Shown: positions 1 through 12,281 of the stretch, one piece after another | How positions within the stretch are numbered: position 1 is the stretch's first letter | How the letters are laid out: the number at the start of each line of letters is the position of its first letter | DNA from: Norana najaformis | Lineage: Eukaryota; Annelida; Clitellata; Crassiclitellata; Hormogastridae | Assembly (NCBI GenBank): GCA_964023275.1 | Contig: OZ029917.1 | Location: forward strand, 18,726,787-18,790,786 | DNA length: 64,000 nt | Direction of reading: 5' to 3' | The notes under the pieces: model-generated | What the model was told of the DNA's origin: nothing | Database searches by the model: none | What the model saw: only the letters and a program-made list of their open reading frames with translations | Position numbers and translations under genes: made by a program

Positions 1-1700
1 AAAGCAAAATCGATTCCTGCCACAGTATCATTTCGTTCAGTTGACCTTTGACACTCTGGCCCATATTAGCAACGGTGGTCTTACTTTAATCACGGAGCTT
101 GGACGCTCTCTACCGCTGACGCCTGGGAGACGCAAGAGAAACACTTCATCTCTTCCAGCGCCTGTCTCAGTTGCGATCCAGCGCTTTATGCTGTCGCCTT
201 CCGTAGCATTTTCTCTAAGCCTGAACTTTACGAGGTTTAGACATTCCAGACGTTTTATTTCTCCGAAGCTTTTTCAAGTCCCGAGGGATGATATGTACCT
301 CGGGAAGATAATAATTATAATGAATATATTAATTATAGCGTATTGTAGCATTTTATTGAACACCAAATAGCAATCGGTATTACAATCATTCAGTGCAAAT
401 TATTAGAGCATCCCAAGACGAGACCATATGACAGAATCAACTAATAACTGATAGCAGCTTTCAAGACGGCATTTCAACAGTTACGCGTTACATCTCTTTT
501 CATTAAATGTGAAGGTGCATAGTTGCGTGAAATACTTTTCCGAAAAACCTTAGCTCAATATGGCCAAAAAATGACACTTTGCATGACCCTTAAACTGGTG
601 CTATTAGTTAGATATTCAGGCAAGGAATTCCATAAAGTGGGTCCAACAAAATAGCGAACTGTCTTGTTCTGTGTTCTGGTGCGAGCGAAACTATATCAGC
701 AGTGTAGCAATTTTAAGACTACTGCAATATAATAATTGTGTTATTTTGCAATTTAACATTCTTTAAATTTGGCCAGCACTTCTGCAACGACCCGTTAGAT
801 TGTTGAAGTGCAGTAAACAATGCGAAATCAAACGAAAGCGACGAAGAACCAGTCGGTTTTACTTTGCTGCTAAAGGGTTGCTATTGCAATGCTATATTAT
901 TGTTTAGGTACATTACATTAGAAATATCATTTGCACTGGTTATTGCCATTTCATAGAACACGTTTTTGCACCATATTACGTCGTCCTGGTAGCCATATTA
1001 CACTTTTTGCAGGCCACTCCTTCAGTTGAGAGGCATCTCTTCAATTTTCTCCTCAATATAGCTGGAACAATTTCTCTCTAAATGTTCGTTCGGCCAAATC
1101 CGTGATACCATTCTGATCTCGACCAGACAGCCTCCTTCAGCAGCACTACCTGACTCCGTATTCTTCTCTAGCGGATCACCCACGGCAGGTTTTGACTTCG
1201 AAATCGAACGGATATACAGTCAAATTCTCGTGCGCCATCGTTAGATGCGTCGGGCATTAAATTCTGGCGCCATGAAAGTCATTGTGTGCAGCAGTAGACT
1301 ATTGGTTATGAAAAGACTTTGCTAAATTAGACCAGCAATTAAACCAAATACCAACGTAAACATTAACAGGCTCTGCCTGCATTTAAATTCAGTTTTCATT
1401 ACAAAGAAAATTTAGGCCTAAGAAGCTGAAATTGTAGCCCACTTTCAATCCAAGCTTTCATTGTTTCATTTAGTAGGCCTTACAGCTTCACCGGTATACA
1501 ACGCAACTATGCATATAATATGCGATGTTGTCGTGTTTATTTCAGTTAATTTTAGCATAATTGATCTGGTTGCTTTTGCTGATGTTGAAATTGTTTGGCC
1601 TTTTTGTTCACTCCTAATTCAGTTCCATTGCACCAATAAAAGAACGAGAATCAACAGCAATGGGCAGAAGAGGAGCCCCGTCTTAAAACAATGAATCATT
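1..1700. other. Upstream non-coding DNA, nothing recognised
   Basis: AT-rich unique-looking sequence. Short open frames here have no recognisable protein features and no splice-linked continuation. The word TAGGCCTA, frequent elsewhere in the window, occurs near 1412. I see no gene, RNA or well-formed repeat. Confidence 0.5.
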
Positions 1701-1712
1701 CTTCTCTTCGGA

Positions 1713-1906
1713 CACTTGCAGTCCGTCCATCCGTCCTTCCGTCCGTCTGCCTTTCTGTCCTTCTGTCTATCCGTTCTTCCCTCCTTCCATCCGATTATCT
1801 GTCCTTTTGTCCATCTGTTTTCCGCCTATTCGTTTGTTAGTCCGTCTGTTTTGTCCTTCTGCCTATCCATTCTTCCGCCTGTCCGTCGGTCCATCCATCT
1901 CGTTGG
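1713..1906. repeat. Degenerate CCGT/CCTT pyrimidine-rich simple repeat
   Basis: Runs of CCGT, CCTT, CTGT and CCAT tetramers on the + strand. Open frames over it on both strands are Ser/Pro/Cys/Leu-rich repeat translations, not genes. Confidence 0.8.
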
Positions 1907-2497
1907 TTCTGTGTAGAGAAATCTCATGATGTATTCGGCCTGCCGCCGAGACATTTGTCCCTTTCGGCTAAATGATATGCTTGTACAGGTGGCGACGTGT
2001 AACGAGGCCAGCATGCCAGCTTCCCATTCCACCCCATCCTCCTCCTCTGTATTCGTCCGATCCGTTGTAATTAATTAGGCGGTGTCACGCGTCTTCTGCG
2101 CTGGTGCTGATCGGCACTACTTTGCACGATCGGCCGTCGCTACAATTTCGTAACTTCCGGGCAGAATCGTTAGCCCTTCGGTCGCGAAGGCAGGAGAGGC
2201 AGCTGTGGTAGGTCGTTGCATTTTCAGTGCCACCCACGTGGCAGAGTCTACAGAGAAGCAATGGTATCGCATAGGGATTTACTAATGTACAGTTATTGTG
2301 ACAGTGTCATTGATCAGTGATTGCTCTTGCTAACCTTATTCTGCCGCATTCGAATCATCTGACACTGATGGCGTTGCATTTCTGCATACAACATGTCGGC
2401 TGCTGTACAAACATTGTTAGACCAAGATACGCATCTAATATTACTTTTCCTTTCAGATAACTCTTCTCTTCTTCAAGTTTTCTGTCCCGGACAGGTT

Positions 2498-2832
2498 CGA
2501 ACGTCCAATGGCGCCATTCCTGAAGTTGTTGGGCCTCCTACTTCAGCTTTCTATAGCCATCCTCCATCACCCAGTCTAGTAGCATTTGTCTAGGTCTTCC
2601 TCTTCTTTTCTTTCCCTCCATTCTTCCCTCTATGGTATTTCTCAGAAGGGAATCACCTCTAAGTATGTGTCCAATCCATTTCCTCTGCCTCGTTCTTATT
2701 GTAGCCACCAGAGACCTTCGTTTGTTTCATTAACCTTTTGTTTGTCCAGTTAACCTTTTCCATCCTGCGCCATCCCCATAACTCAAGAGCCTCAAGTCTT
2801 CTGGTGTCTTCTTTTCGGACGGTCCATGGTCA
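2498..2832 (-). pseudogene. Non-LTR retrotransposon C-terminus (RTE-like endonuclease-RT), decayed
   Basis: Read on the minus strand, the stretch translates as the tail of an RTE-like 'endonuclease-reverse transcriptase'. WTVRKEDTRRLEALELWGWR comes first (about 2830-2770). After a frame change follow RKWIGHILRGDSLLR and then EGRMEGKKRRGRPRQMLLDW (about 2690-2560). The order 'WT-R-E-RLEA-E-W-WRRM', 'W-GHILRGD', 'EG-RGRPR-DW' is the usual one for this tail. At least one in-frame stop (after YRKLK) and a frame change show it is dead. The clade is inferred from motif style only. No RT core is left here. Confidence 0.8.
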
Positions 2833-3334
2833 GATAACTCAAGTGTGTTCAAATTGCATATTCTAAAACTTCATAGGCAGACCCAACATCATTGTACTGT
2901 ATCAACGATCGCGTTTGACACATTGCTCAGACCACGATACGAGTAAATCATACTTGCCAGTACTGTGCGATACTTTGTAAAAAAAGATACGTTAACAGTC
3001 AATACGACATGGTGAAATGCGATACTACTGTATATAAAGCTCCATGAATGTTAAGCGATGTCACTGGGCGAATACAGGTCTCCATGGACATACATAAGGA
3101 TACTTTACTTAGGGCCGCATGTCCTTTGACGACTTGTTCTCGCAGCTTCCAGCAGGCAGGCACCATATGTCGCTGACAGGGAGCTTGTCTGTGTGTCTCG
3201 TTCTCATCTGGTCGTCATCCACTGAGTACCAGACACGGAACGAAACGAGCTCTTTGGTGGAGAGTTGTTGTTGCCAATCTACAGTTGGCTCACGTGAGAT
3301 TAATGGCTGCTGTTTAAGCCGTAAACGCCACTCG

Positions 3335-3612
3335 AAGAGGCGGGCAGACGTACGGACATATAGACGGATGGAGAGACAGACGGACGGATGGTGGGTTGGA
3401 TGGAGGACAAATGAATAAAGGAACGAGCAGAGGGAGGGACGTAAGAGAGAACCGGACAAATGGAAGGCGGACTGAGGGACGGAGGGACGGAGGGATGGAG
3501 GGATGGTTAAATGCAAGGACAGATAGATGGACGGAATTAAGGAAGAAAGGATGGACGGAAGCAGAGACGGAGGGAAGGACTTATGTAGGGTCGAATGGAA
3601 GGATGGACATGC
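3335..3612. repeat. GGAC/GGAT/GGGA degenerate simple repeat
   Basis: Purine-rich tetra- and pentamers built on GGACGGA, GGATGGA and GGGACGG. Long open frames on both strands translate it as Arg/Gly/Trp-Thr-Asp or Ser/Pro-rich repeats and are not genes. Confidence 0.8.
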
Positions 3613-3684
3613 TGGCGCCATATGCAAATCAGCTCAATTTCACATATGAGATATTCGTAGAATCAGATCTTTGCCTCATACTGT

Positions 3685-4032
3685 CTTAATCCAACTAACT
3701 AATACATTGGTTTCCAGCGGGCTTAGATACCGTATCTCGCTTCTTATTGGCATCACAAAGATAGATCTGCACAAAACTAAAAATGGTTCAAAACTGTCTG
3801 GCAGGAGCCATAACAAAAACACATGTGTTAGCATTTTACACCAATATTGCATTCGCTGGTTGCCCATCGAGCAAAAAGTCCAATTAAAAACCTTTCTTGT
3901 AGTTCACTTAGTATTACATTTAAATCAGCCGACCTATCTCTGTTCCATGCTCAACCGTCGTACCAGGAAATTTTGCACTCGATCAGTGGACACTATGACT
4001 TTTGTTGTGCCTCGTACCAGAACAGTGCTGGG
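3685..4032 (+). pseudogene. CR1/L2-like LINE reverse transcriptase C-terminal fragment
   Basis: The open frame contains CIRWLPIEQKVQLKTFLVVH, then QPTYLCSMLN and FVVPRTRTVLG. This is the end of CR1/L2-type RTs, normally HWLP-(I/V)-xxR-xxFK-xxxLVYK, A-P-x-YL, then VPR-x-RT. The match breaks off at 4032, where a GGAC/GGAT simple repeat starts, so the WNSLP terminus is missing. The catalytic region is absent. It is a truncated old insertion. Confidence 0.75.
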
Positions 4033-4382
4033 TTCACGAATGGAGGGATGGAGAGACGGACGGAGAGACGGACGGACGGACAGATGGACGGATGAATGGA
4101 CCGACGGAGGTATGGACATATGGAGGAACGGATGATGAAAGAAGAGATGAACGGATGGATGGATAGAGGGACGGACGGATGAAGGGACGGACGAGGGATG
4201 GTCACACGAAAGAGAGACAGACTGATGGAGGGATGGGCTGAGGGATTTTCTCACGAAAGGAGGGACGGAGAGACGGACAGAAGGACGGACGGTCACACGG
4301 ACTGACGAATGGAGGGCAGACGGAGGAAGGGTCGTAAAGACCGGTGGACGGACAGAAGGACGGACAGAGGACCGGTCACATG
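4033..4382. repeat. GGAC/GGAT simple repeat following a LINE fragment
   Basis: Degenerate (GGAC)n/(GGAT)n purine-rich repeat starting exactly where the LINE fragment stops. A minus-strand open frame of 234 codons (3934-4638) is Pro/Ser/Arg repeat translation and not a gene. Confidence 0.8.
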
Positions 4383-4677
4383 GACGTGGGGACGAAAGGC
4401 CGAGACTGCCGACATCTCTCCAGGCGGGCGGAGACTGCCGGCGTCTAGCATCTGCGAATTCAGGACGAGGAAGAGCGTCATAAAACCATATTCGTTGTTG
4501 CGGGGGTGGGCGAAGGAGTGCGAGTGACGGAGGGTGTGGTGATTGAAGTGGGGTGGTGTCGACGCCCTGTGCTCTCCTGCGTCGCCGATAGAAGACCCGC
4601 TTTAATTTCTCTCCGGTTTCGTCCTTTACGTTTTTCATGTAAATTGATGTCGTCTGCGCCTAGTAGCTACTGCGGCT

Positions 4678-4694
4678 GCGTTTCCATGGTAGCC
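4678..4694. promoter_or_regulatory. Candidate X-box (RFX-type) motif
   Basis: GTTTCCATGGTAGCC is a near-palindrome that fits the X-box pattern bound by RFX factors (RYYNYY-N1-3-RRNRAC, last position imperfect). It lies in a locally CpG-rich stretch (about 4390-4700). It is about 13 kb upstream of the sodium channel start codon, so any link is speculative, and a short motif can occur by chance. Confidence 0.25.
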
Positions 4695-4719
4695 AGGCTG
4701 CTGCGCTGATATTTTATCA

Positions 4720-5912
4720 TCACGGCATCTGAGCTCAGTCTTCGCAGCGTGCAGTGTGCCAACGGCATTGTATCTGATTGATGTCTGCTGACAATGGAAA
4801 GGTCGAATAATCTACTTCGTTATTTGTCTTTATAATGTTTTAATGTTTTTAATTATCTTCATAAATGCGTAGGCCTATTCTTATAAGCGCTGATGGAGTT
4901 CTGTTTTACCTGCTTGTGGACTAACGTCATCTTATGTCAGTCTGCGTGCTCATAACAATACCTGACTAATAATATTCATTCTAGTTATTTAAATATTTGC
5001 TTAATGCAGAACGAATTAGCTGTCTTCATCATTAGCTAACCTGGAATGCCAGTCGTAGTACAGGTATTAAATAAGTAGAAAGAAAAATGATGCAGTAATG
5101 TAGTTGATATTAGACTATCTTTGCACCGATCTTTTGTAGACCGTGATGACCTCCTGCAATCGCATCGATTGGAAAGATGTCAGTCTCGTTGTCATTGGCA
5201 ACCGTTGCCTCAAGAAGTCCTTTATATGACCAAAGATTTTTCATAATTTAATTAGTGAATTTCTAAGATTTTGTTTATTTTCATTGCATATTTTGGGTTG
5301 TTTTTGCTGTAACAGAGTCAGTGTGATAGGCTAAATCTGTAGATATATCTGTACGAATCGTACAGACATATAGGCGACTCTGTGATAGTAAATATTATTA
5401 AATTCAAGTAGTCTGAAGCAGCTTATAAATATGCTCACCGGTAAAATACTATTTTGTCAGAGAAAGCTTTAGGTTAATTCATTGTATTTTTTCAGTCAAC
5501 CCAAGTATTGGTGGATCCGTCTAGAGAGCAGAGGGATACAATGGGGAAATCAATGAGTCAGATGATATTTCTTCTCAATGTGAAAGCATTCATGTTACAT
5601 AATGTGATGCAATGTAAATCTCCAGTTTATTGACCGGCGCGATGATACTTGGATGCAATGATATTATGGCTCAGGGACAAAATTGTTAAAGGTGTTTTGT
5701 GAATTTCGCGATATAAGTATTTTTAATACAATGATCCGAATGCATACTGAGCTAAGTAATAGGCAAGTTAGAAATGATTAAAGGAGTTTGGGTCAGCTAT
5801 TTAGTTCTGCAACAAAGGGGGCAACCGTCGCTGAACAGAGCAATTTTCAATAATTGTGCATGATATTATATGTACTTTTGAAATAAATTTTTAGTTACCG
5901 AACGTTGCATGC
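4720..5912. other. Non-coding stretch, nothing recognised
   Basis: AT-rich sequence with stops in all frames. No repeat family, splice-linked exon or RNA gene was recognised. Confidence 0.45.
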
Positions 5913-5917
5913 ACTAA

Positions 5918-6012
5918 ATGCTCTCTCTCTGTCTGTCTGTCTGTCTGTCTCTCTCTGTCTCTCTCTCTGTCTCTCTCTCTGTCTCTCTCTGTCTCTCTCT
6001 CTCTCTCTCTCG
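5918..6012. repeat. (TCTG/TC)n microsatellite
   Basis: CTGT and CTCTCTGT units run through this segment. The Ser/Leu/Val/Cys open frame across it is an artefact of the repeat. Confidence 0.9.
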
Positions 6013-6177
6013 GAACATGAAATTACTGTCATCGTGCAAATTTACACTAAGTATTTGCTTGCATGAGGCAGAGTCTTCAACAGCGATGCAATCTCAGATG
6101 GTTGGCATGAACGAATTGGCCCCGAATTGATTATGCTGCTGCTGCGGCTGCTGCTGCTGATAATATGATGAATAACA

Positions 6178-6250
6178 ATAACCACAATAATAATAATAAT
6201 AATAAATTATTGATATAATAATATTATTATTATTATAACAATAATAATCC
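6178..6250. repeat. (AAT)n/(ATT)n microsatellite with inverted arms
   Basis: (AAT)n is followed by (ATT)n, so the two halves can pair as a hairpin. It directly precedes a LINE 3' fragment. Confidence 0.75.
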
Positions 6251-6560
6251 GCTAGAGACCTCTTACTTGTTCCAGAAGATTTCGGAGGCTGTTAACGAGG
6301 CTCTTTCCGTTGGTGGATCTAGAGTTTGGAACTCTCTTCTTGTATCTGTGCACAGTCGCTTGTGTTATTTTGTTCTCAACTTAAGGCTTACCTTTTCTAA
6401 ATTGTTTATCGATCACAGGATGCCTCTCTGTCTTAGTGGAATAATCTTCTGGACATCGACATGAGTGCGGCTTAGTTTTGGTGCATCATCGGTTGATGCC
6501 GTGTGCAGTAGACATCAGCGCAATAGAAGTTATTAATTAATTAATAATAAAACTAGTGAT
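6250..6560 (+). pseudogene. CR1/L2-like LINE 3' end (RT C-terminus plus 3' tail)
   Basis: An open frame reads NEALSVGGSRVWNSLLVSVH, matching the 'F-V-G-x-x-WNSLP-x-x-R/H-S' signature that ends CR1/L2-like RT proteins. The following non-coding part (about 6420-6540) holds CTTAGTTTTGGTGCATCATC, GGTTGATGCC and then CAGCGCAATAGAAGTTATT, ending in an (AATT)/(AAT) tail. The same tail recurs near 14760-14860 and, inverted, near 15500-15580, 23860-23925 and 36475-36535. No RT core is present. Confidence 0.75.
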
Positions 6561-7613
6561 AATAATAACTATGCATACCCCCCCTTTGTTGCAAAAACAG
6601 TCACAGTAGTGTAGGAAAACGAGCTCACCAAAAGATGTTAAAAATGATCTTATTTTTATACAGAGTAGAATTGAAATTATTAATCACCAACAATTACACA
6701 GTGGAAATACGTGTATTTTTGCAGCGTGTTTGCATACACAATATACAGCCTAGGCTGAGAGTAAGCCTATACATCAGGCGTCATAGACGGACTATTATGG
6801 GTTGGTTGCATGCGTTCATGGTCAAAGCGATGTTCGACCTATCGACTTATCTCCTGTATATGTATATATTAAATCCTTGTTCGTGTGAATAGACCAGTAT
6901 CTGATATGTTTGCCAATGTGCTTATGTGTGTGAATAGATTGGACTCCGGCGTATGTCGTAGACGGTCGCTGAGCTTCACGAGAAGCTGTTGATGCCTGGC
7001 CCGATTGGAAAAGGAGGGTGCTACAGGATTTTGGTGCCTCAGGGGGGTGCTAGCAGCCGGGCGGGCGGGCGGGGCATTTCAAGTGGGAGCTTCGAGTCTC
7101 ATAATGCTTTTGGTAATTGCTTTCTATGTCAGATTCGCATCCAATCTGATTCGGAGAACCAGTGGAAGAACGACAGCTGGAAGAGCAGAAGAAGAATCGA
7201 AGAATCTAATCCTATCAACAGATGGATGTTGCTGCTTCTACTCTGCATGCTCAGCTTCATCGCGTTCTCTAAATCCGTCTATCTACTTGCTTATCTACTT
7301 GTCCATGCCTCCCTTTGCGTCTCTAGAAACCTCATTTTGTCGTTCCTTACTTGTGTCGACCACCCACCATGTGCCTAAACGTCTGTCTGCTGGTCTGTCA
7401 TCAAGTGTTGTTAATGAATTCTGGATGCGAGTTAGTTTAGTAGTTAGCGTGGTGGATTGTCAGCGCAGAGGTTGAGGTCCATATCCCTGCCACTACAGAA
7501 AAATATTTCAACATTTCTGTTTAACAAGAGCCCCCATCGAACTTACCTACAAAATGAGTACCTAAACCTATAATGTTGGTGGGAAGATTTGACGGCGAGA
7601 AAAGACTGGAAGT

Positions 7614-7706
7614 TAGCTTTCTTCTTCTTCTTCGTCTTCTTCTTCTTCTTCTTCTCCTCCTCCTTCCTCTTCTCCTCCTCCTCCTTCTCCTTCTTCTTCC
7701 TTCCAT
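7614..7706. repeat. (CTT)n/(CTC)n microsatellite
   Basis: Pyrimidine triplets CTT, CTC and CCT. Open frames over it are poly-Leu on + and poly-Arg/Lys/Glu on - and are not genes. Confidence 0.9.
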
Positions 7707-7860
7707 TGGGCTTTGCATGTCTGCGGGAGCTCCCCATGGTGACTTTTCTAATTATCTGAGCAATGTTCGCTTGCTGATCAGATTTTTGTTCTTAATGACT
7801 TTAACATCAATCCGGTTGGCGCAGGCAGCGTTTCGTGACGTAATAAGAAGCGTTATAGTA

Positions 7861-7928
7861 AATACATACATACATACATACATACATACATACATACATT
7901 CAAGCATACATATATACATATCTAACAC
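7861..7928. repeat. (CATA)n microsatellite
   Basis: About ten CATA units, then degenerate CATATATACATA. Confidence 0.9.
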
Positions 7929-7929
7929 A

Positions 7930-8984
7930 TTCGTTTGATAGCTGAAGCGTATTTGACAGAAACATCTACATATTATAGTAGGCCCTAAATAGTCTATGGT
8001 GGCCTATTGTACTAATAAGGTATTATTCATAATTATTGGGTTGTAGTCCGGTGGGATTGTCGAGCTCATACAGGCTCCCTCTAACCTGCGCGAGTGCGCG
8101 AGCACATTTTTTGCGGATGATGCGCACGACAATTTTTTGCCAGCATACACACTTTGTGAGCGTTAAAGTAACTTAAACTAAAACTAAAAAAAAATAAATT
8201 CAGCTCACTGTTACAGCTTGTGACAAATTTAGTCTACTCTGCTCAGAAGGCTATATTGCTTCATACCCTACAAATGGCCCACCTAAGATGTGAAAAGTCC
8301 TTCTCTTGGTCCACATAATACATTTGGCCAAATAGCTGAGCATCAGTTGTCACCTGTCGCAAAGTGCATGTTGTATGTACCCTGAACCCTGTACACTATA
8401 TGATGTATGCTCGATAGAGGGATCTAAGCATGAATGACACCTGCATCAAGTGGACAGTGGTCGTAGGTATATCATGGACTCGGTCTGCAGTGTACCTAGC
8501 TCAGTCTTTTCATAATACAATCATTTTTTTGTTCAGCAGGGTATCTGATTCCCGTAACCTAGTGTACTTGACTGGATAATTCGATACTCTTTATATTCGG
8601 TTGTTTGCGATTAAATAAAATACCAGAATGAAGATCATCCGTCAGCAGTTTTGTTTTGGCTAGAAAACAACTTGTACACGATTTAATACAGAGTAGCTAA
8701 ACGAATAATATCGAGAGCGAACTGCCGTTGTTGAGTAAAGAACGCAAACCGTTATGTTAAAGGAAGCTTTACATATGGTGACAATTCCGACGATGTTGTT
8801 CGCAGTATGCATGAGATGACCCTCCCAAATTCAGCTAAGTAAATTTGCGAGAAACGCTCTCAGAAGGCATTTAGGCACAAAATAGGTCAAAATGAGTTCT
8901 TTGCATATTTAAATTATTTGTTATGCCAGCTATCGAACTATGAGTCCCTATGTAGAATTTTGCATTCTTGTCTTGTCTTTAGCC
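7930..8984. other. Non-coding stretch, nothing recognised
   Basis: No exon or repeat recognised. A short GC-rich patch around 8088-8130 (TGCGCGAGTGCGCGAGC) stands out but matches nothing I can name. Confidence 0.4.
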
Positions 8985-9890
8985 ATCTTTGATCCAAAGT
9001 TGAGCCGCACTATGGACCGTTCGTCTCTAAATGCTTCTATCTTCAGTTGTGCTCAGTAATTGACTCATAGTTGATCCTCTCCAAGACCTTATGTTCTCAG
9101 TCCAGGTCTTCTCAATATGGTCTTTCACGTGCTCGCGATCCAGGTGTTCTACCCTGCATTATTTCTTTCTCTAAATTGTCTCCATTTCCCTCATAATATG
9201 ACCAAAGTACGTCAACTTCATTGACTTGATGTTACTCAACAGTTGACGTTCCATACCGGTTTGTTCCAGCACCCATTCGTTGGTTTTTCTTGCCATCCAA
9301 GAAACATTCAGTATCTGCCTCTGCAGTCCCTTCATTTCAGATCCATTTATCCTCATTTCATCTGTTCTTTTGACGGTCCACCCTTTGCAACCATAAGTTG
9401 CTACTGGCCATTCCAGTGACCTCAAAATCCTAATTTTAGCTGCAACTGGTAAACCATGCTTTTTCCATAGTTTCTTCAACATTCCATGATTCCTTTACCT
9501 TTGTTCAATCTAGCTCTGATTTCTTCAGTGCATTCAGCATCCTCTGTGATGAGAAATCCAAGGCACAGGAATGAATCTACATGTTCCAGCTGTTCACCCT
9601 GGATCTTGATAGAGCAGGTAGCACCATTAATTCCCATTATCTTTGTCTTTTCGATATTAATCAACAATTCAAATTTCTGGCTAATCCAATCAAGGCGATC
9701 AGTGAGGTGCTGCAGTTTCGCCACCGAACCAGCCAACAAAACAATGTCATCGTCATATCTAAGGTTGAAGACATTCCTAACACCCATATTTTTATCCCTC
9801 CTTGAAAACTATCAAGTGTTTCTCTCATGACCATCTCTGATAGGGTGTTAAATAAATATGCCTTGCCTGAACCTTTTTGGATACGAAAAC
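8985..9890 (-). pseudogene. RTE-like LINE reverse transcriptase, C-terminal half, frameshifted
   Basis: On the minus strand the order is YLFNTLSEMVMRETLDSFQG (about 9870-9810), a frameshift, LRYDDDIVLLAGSVAKLQ (the YxDD block), INIEKTKIMG, HVDSFLCLGFLITEDAEC and EIRARLNKGKG. A second single-base frameshift near 9480 leads into LKKLWKKHGLPVAAKIRILR, YGCKGWTVKRTDEMRI, NEWVLEQTG and KLTYFGHIMRE, then (frameshifted again) HIEKTWTENIRSW and EDRSI. These are the thumb and C-terminal blocks of RTE/BovB-type 'endonuclease-RT' proteins. The catalytic YADD reads YDDD. Several frameshifts make it a pseudogene. The endonuclease domain is absent. Confidence 0.88.
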
Positions 9891-12140
9891 ATTGTAATTG
9901 CCACTCTCATTTTAGCAATATAGTTTTACTGTCTAAATATTTTTATTTTCAATTTTATTATGATGCTCTGTATTAAAACTTAATTTAACTTGTCCATTGG
10001 TATCCCAAAGCTAAAGTCGTGTATAGCAATAATCACGCAAATAAACAAGTCATGTAAATCTTTTTCTTTTTTTCCTCCAAGGACGATTCGACAGACAAAC
10101 GAGGGACACTATTATTATAAATTTAACTAGTCCTCGTCGTCTTTATCTTTTCCACAACGCGATTTTGTAGCCTTTTAGTCAGGCCCAAAATATATGTGCA
10201 TTCTTACACGGACAAGCGCGCAGGTGATAAATGTTACTGCCCACGCGAAGGCCAGTGCGCGCAAGGGGACAAAAATAGAAGAAGCAATGCATACAGGGTG
10301 GGATTATGTCTAGCAGCGTTTTGTCTTGATACTGAGTTACAGATTTCTGCATTCAGACATATCTAGCGTGGTACGTCTGCATGTGGAATGTTCACTGCAA
10401 CGCTAGCAAAGCTTCGTGTCTAGTTGCATGCCTACTGATACACTCCGTTGCTTATTAAAGGCTGTGTGAATGCTGCCTGTGTAGATTTTATATTGCACTA
10501 AATTTATCTGTCTAGCATAATGTTCTGACAACGGCTATCAACAGTTTGCCACGGATTGTCTACGAATTATCATTAGAGGATCCATTACCCTGATTAGATG
10601 TATAACGCATGATGTATAATTGATATAGATAGCTATAGGCACAAGTAATTAAAGTATATGCACAATTAAACGCGTATTTACACAATATTTATGTATGGCT
10701 TTACTTGGTTATGTGTACACAAAGGTAATGTATGTGGAGGGAATATGAAGGCCTATTTATAGATAGATGATAAGTGGTATAGGTTTACGTTATAGAGCTG
10801 GGGCTTTAGTTCAGTGCGCTGCCACTTTGCACTGGCTGTGAAATGGCTAAAGGTACAAAAGGACCAGCGAATCAATAGACAGCTGCTGCTGCTACTGCTG
10901 CAGCAATTTCAATGCTTGACCAAAAGATCTAGTGGCTTAGTTCAATTCTGTTGGCCGGAGGGAGGACCGCAGTCGATGGAACAGCCTGCTCAAGGCTGAA
11001 GACAAGCGCCAACCAATTGATGCTCCTCGTTAGGTGGTGACATAGGAAACGCGCGTCAGAGCAACTGACGCCTGTCATCATGACCCTTGACCTCATAGCA
11101 CAACCGCAAATGCCTTGACCTCCATGCCTTCAACCAGCAACAGATGCCAAACGTAATCGTAATCCCGAGATTTCCACAGCGCCCAACGAAAGCCACTTCA
11201 CGGAAACCAGCATATTCACAGGCGCTCAGTCAAAACAAGATCGATAGGCGAAAGGGTTCGGTTGAGCAAGATGAATGCTAACTGTAGCGAACTATTATTG
11301 AGCGCTGGCATCATCTTACCTACACTGCAATATATAGATCGCTGCTTCCTTGAGCTGCAGAGCCAGACTCCTTGCTGGCTGTTTTATTTGCGCATGCGTC
11401 AGCAGAATACAGATAAAGCGATTGCATGACGACGACGATGATGATGTAGGCAATATGGCTTTTGCTCATAATGCGCAGCCCCGTCTGATGAATCCAGGGG
11501 CCAGATGAAGTGCAGATGATACGCCTGGCCCGACCACGGATGGATGTGTGGGCTTGCGGATAACAGGTTCTGAAGACGATCTGAACGTCGATGCAGAGAA
11601 GAGTTTCTGGCAGATATATAGGAGAAGACAGATAGAATAACACATACTCATACACACACACGCACGCACACACACGCACGCACACACACACACATGAACA
11701 GACAAAGCGAATGCGCGACCTCTGGATTCATTCAATGTCCGACAGCGGCGGCATGACAGACAGTCGAACAAACATAGATAGAAGCAGGCAGGGCGAAAGA
11801 GATAAAACAAGATATAGAGGGTCACACACAATTACAAACTTGACATATACAGACAGAGGTGGATTTGTAAAATATTGGCTGGGGATTAAAATTTAGGCTG
11901 TGAAGTCACATAAGTTGAAGGACGCGAGGCGCTTATGGGCCAAGGAGCTCGAAGCCTTGAATTCACGAACTGTCTTCCGATTCAGAAGATAAACCACTTA
12001 TGCAACTTTTATCAATTCAAAAGCTGTCCGCCAATATGGTATGACTGAATCGCAGATTGACATTGACTTGTATCTGCTAGAATGGCGAAGAAACATGCTG
12101 GAGCGCATTCATTTTTGCCTGATTAGCCAAGAAGTAATTG
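9891..12140. other. Non-coding stretch with a (CA)n run, otherwise nothing recognised
   Basis: Mostly AT-rich intergenic or intronic sequence. A (CA)n/(CGCA)n microsatellite lies at 11655-11694. A moderately GC-rich piece at 10900-11200 has no recognisable coding motif. No exon was found. Confidence 0.45.
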
Positions 12141-12149
12141 TTTCTGACT

Positions 12150-12281
12150 TCCACAGCAGTCCCTTGTGAACGGCTGTTTTCTTTATCAGGACAAAGAGTT
12201 AATAAGAAAAGGACTTCGCTGGATCAAAGCAACGCAAATAAGCAGGAATGCTTAAATTACTGGCTCCTTTTGAAAAATTGA
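12150..12281 (+). pseudogene. hAT transposase C-terminal dimerisation domain relic
   Basis: Reading from 12150 gives STAVPCERLFSLSGQRVNKK, then RTSLDQSNANKQECLNYWLL and a stop at 12279-12281. This is the hallmark hAT C-terminal block (S-x-x-x-E-R-x-F-S-x-x-G-x-x-x-x-x-x-R-x-x-L ... L-x-x-W). The same frame has a stop at 12135-12137, just upstream, so the rest of the transposase is lost or frameshifted. No terminal inverted repeats or target-site duplication were found. It could be the end of a domesticated hAT-like gene, but the upstream stop argues against that. Confidence 0.82.

Noticed and set aside
3934-4638. Minus-strand 234-codon ORF
   Set aside because: Ser/Pro/Arg-rich translation of GGAC/GGAT simple repeat running into a LINE fragment.
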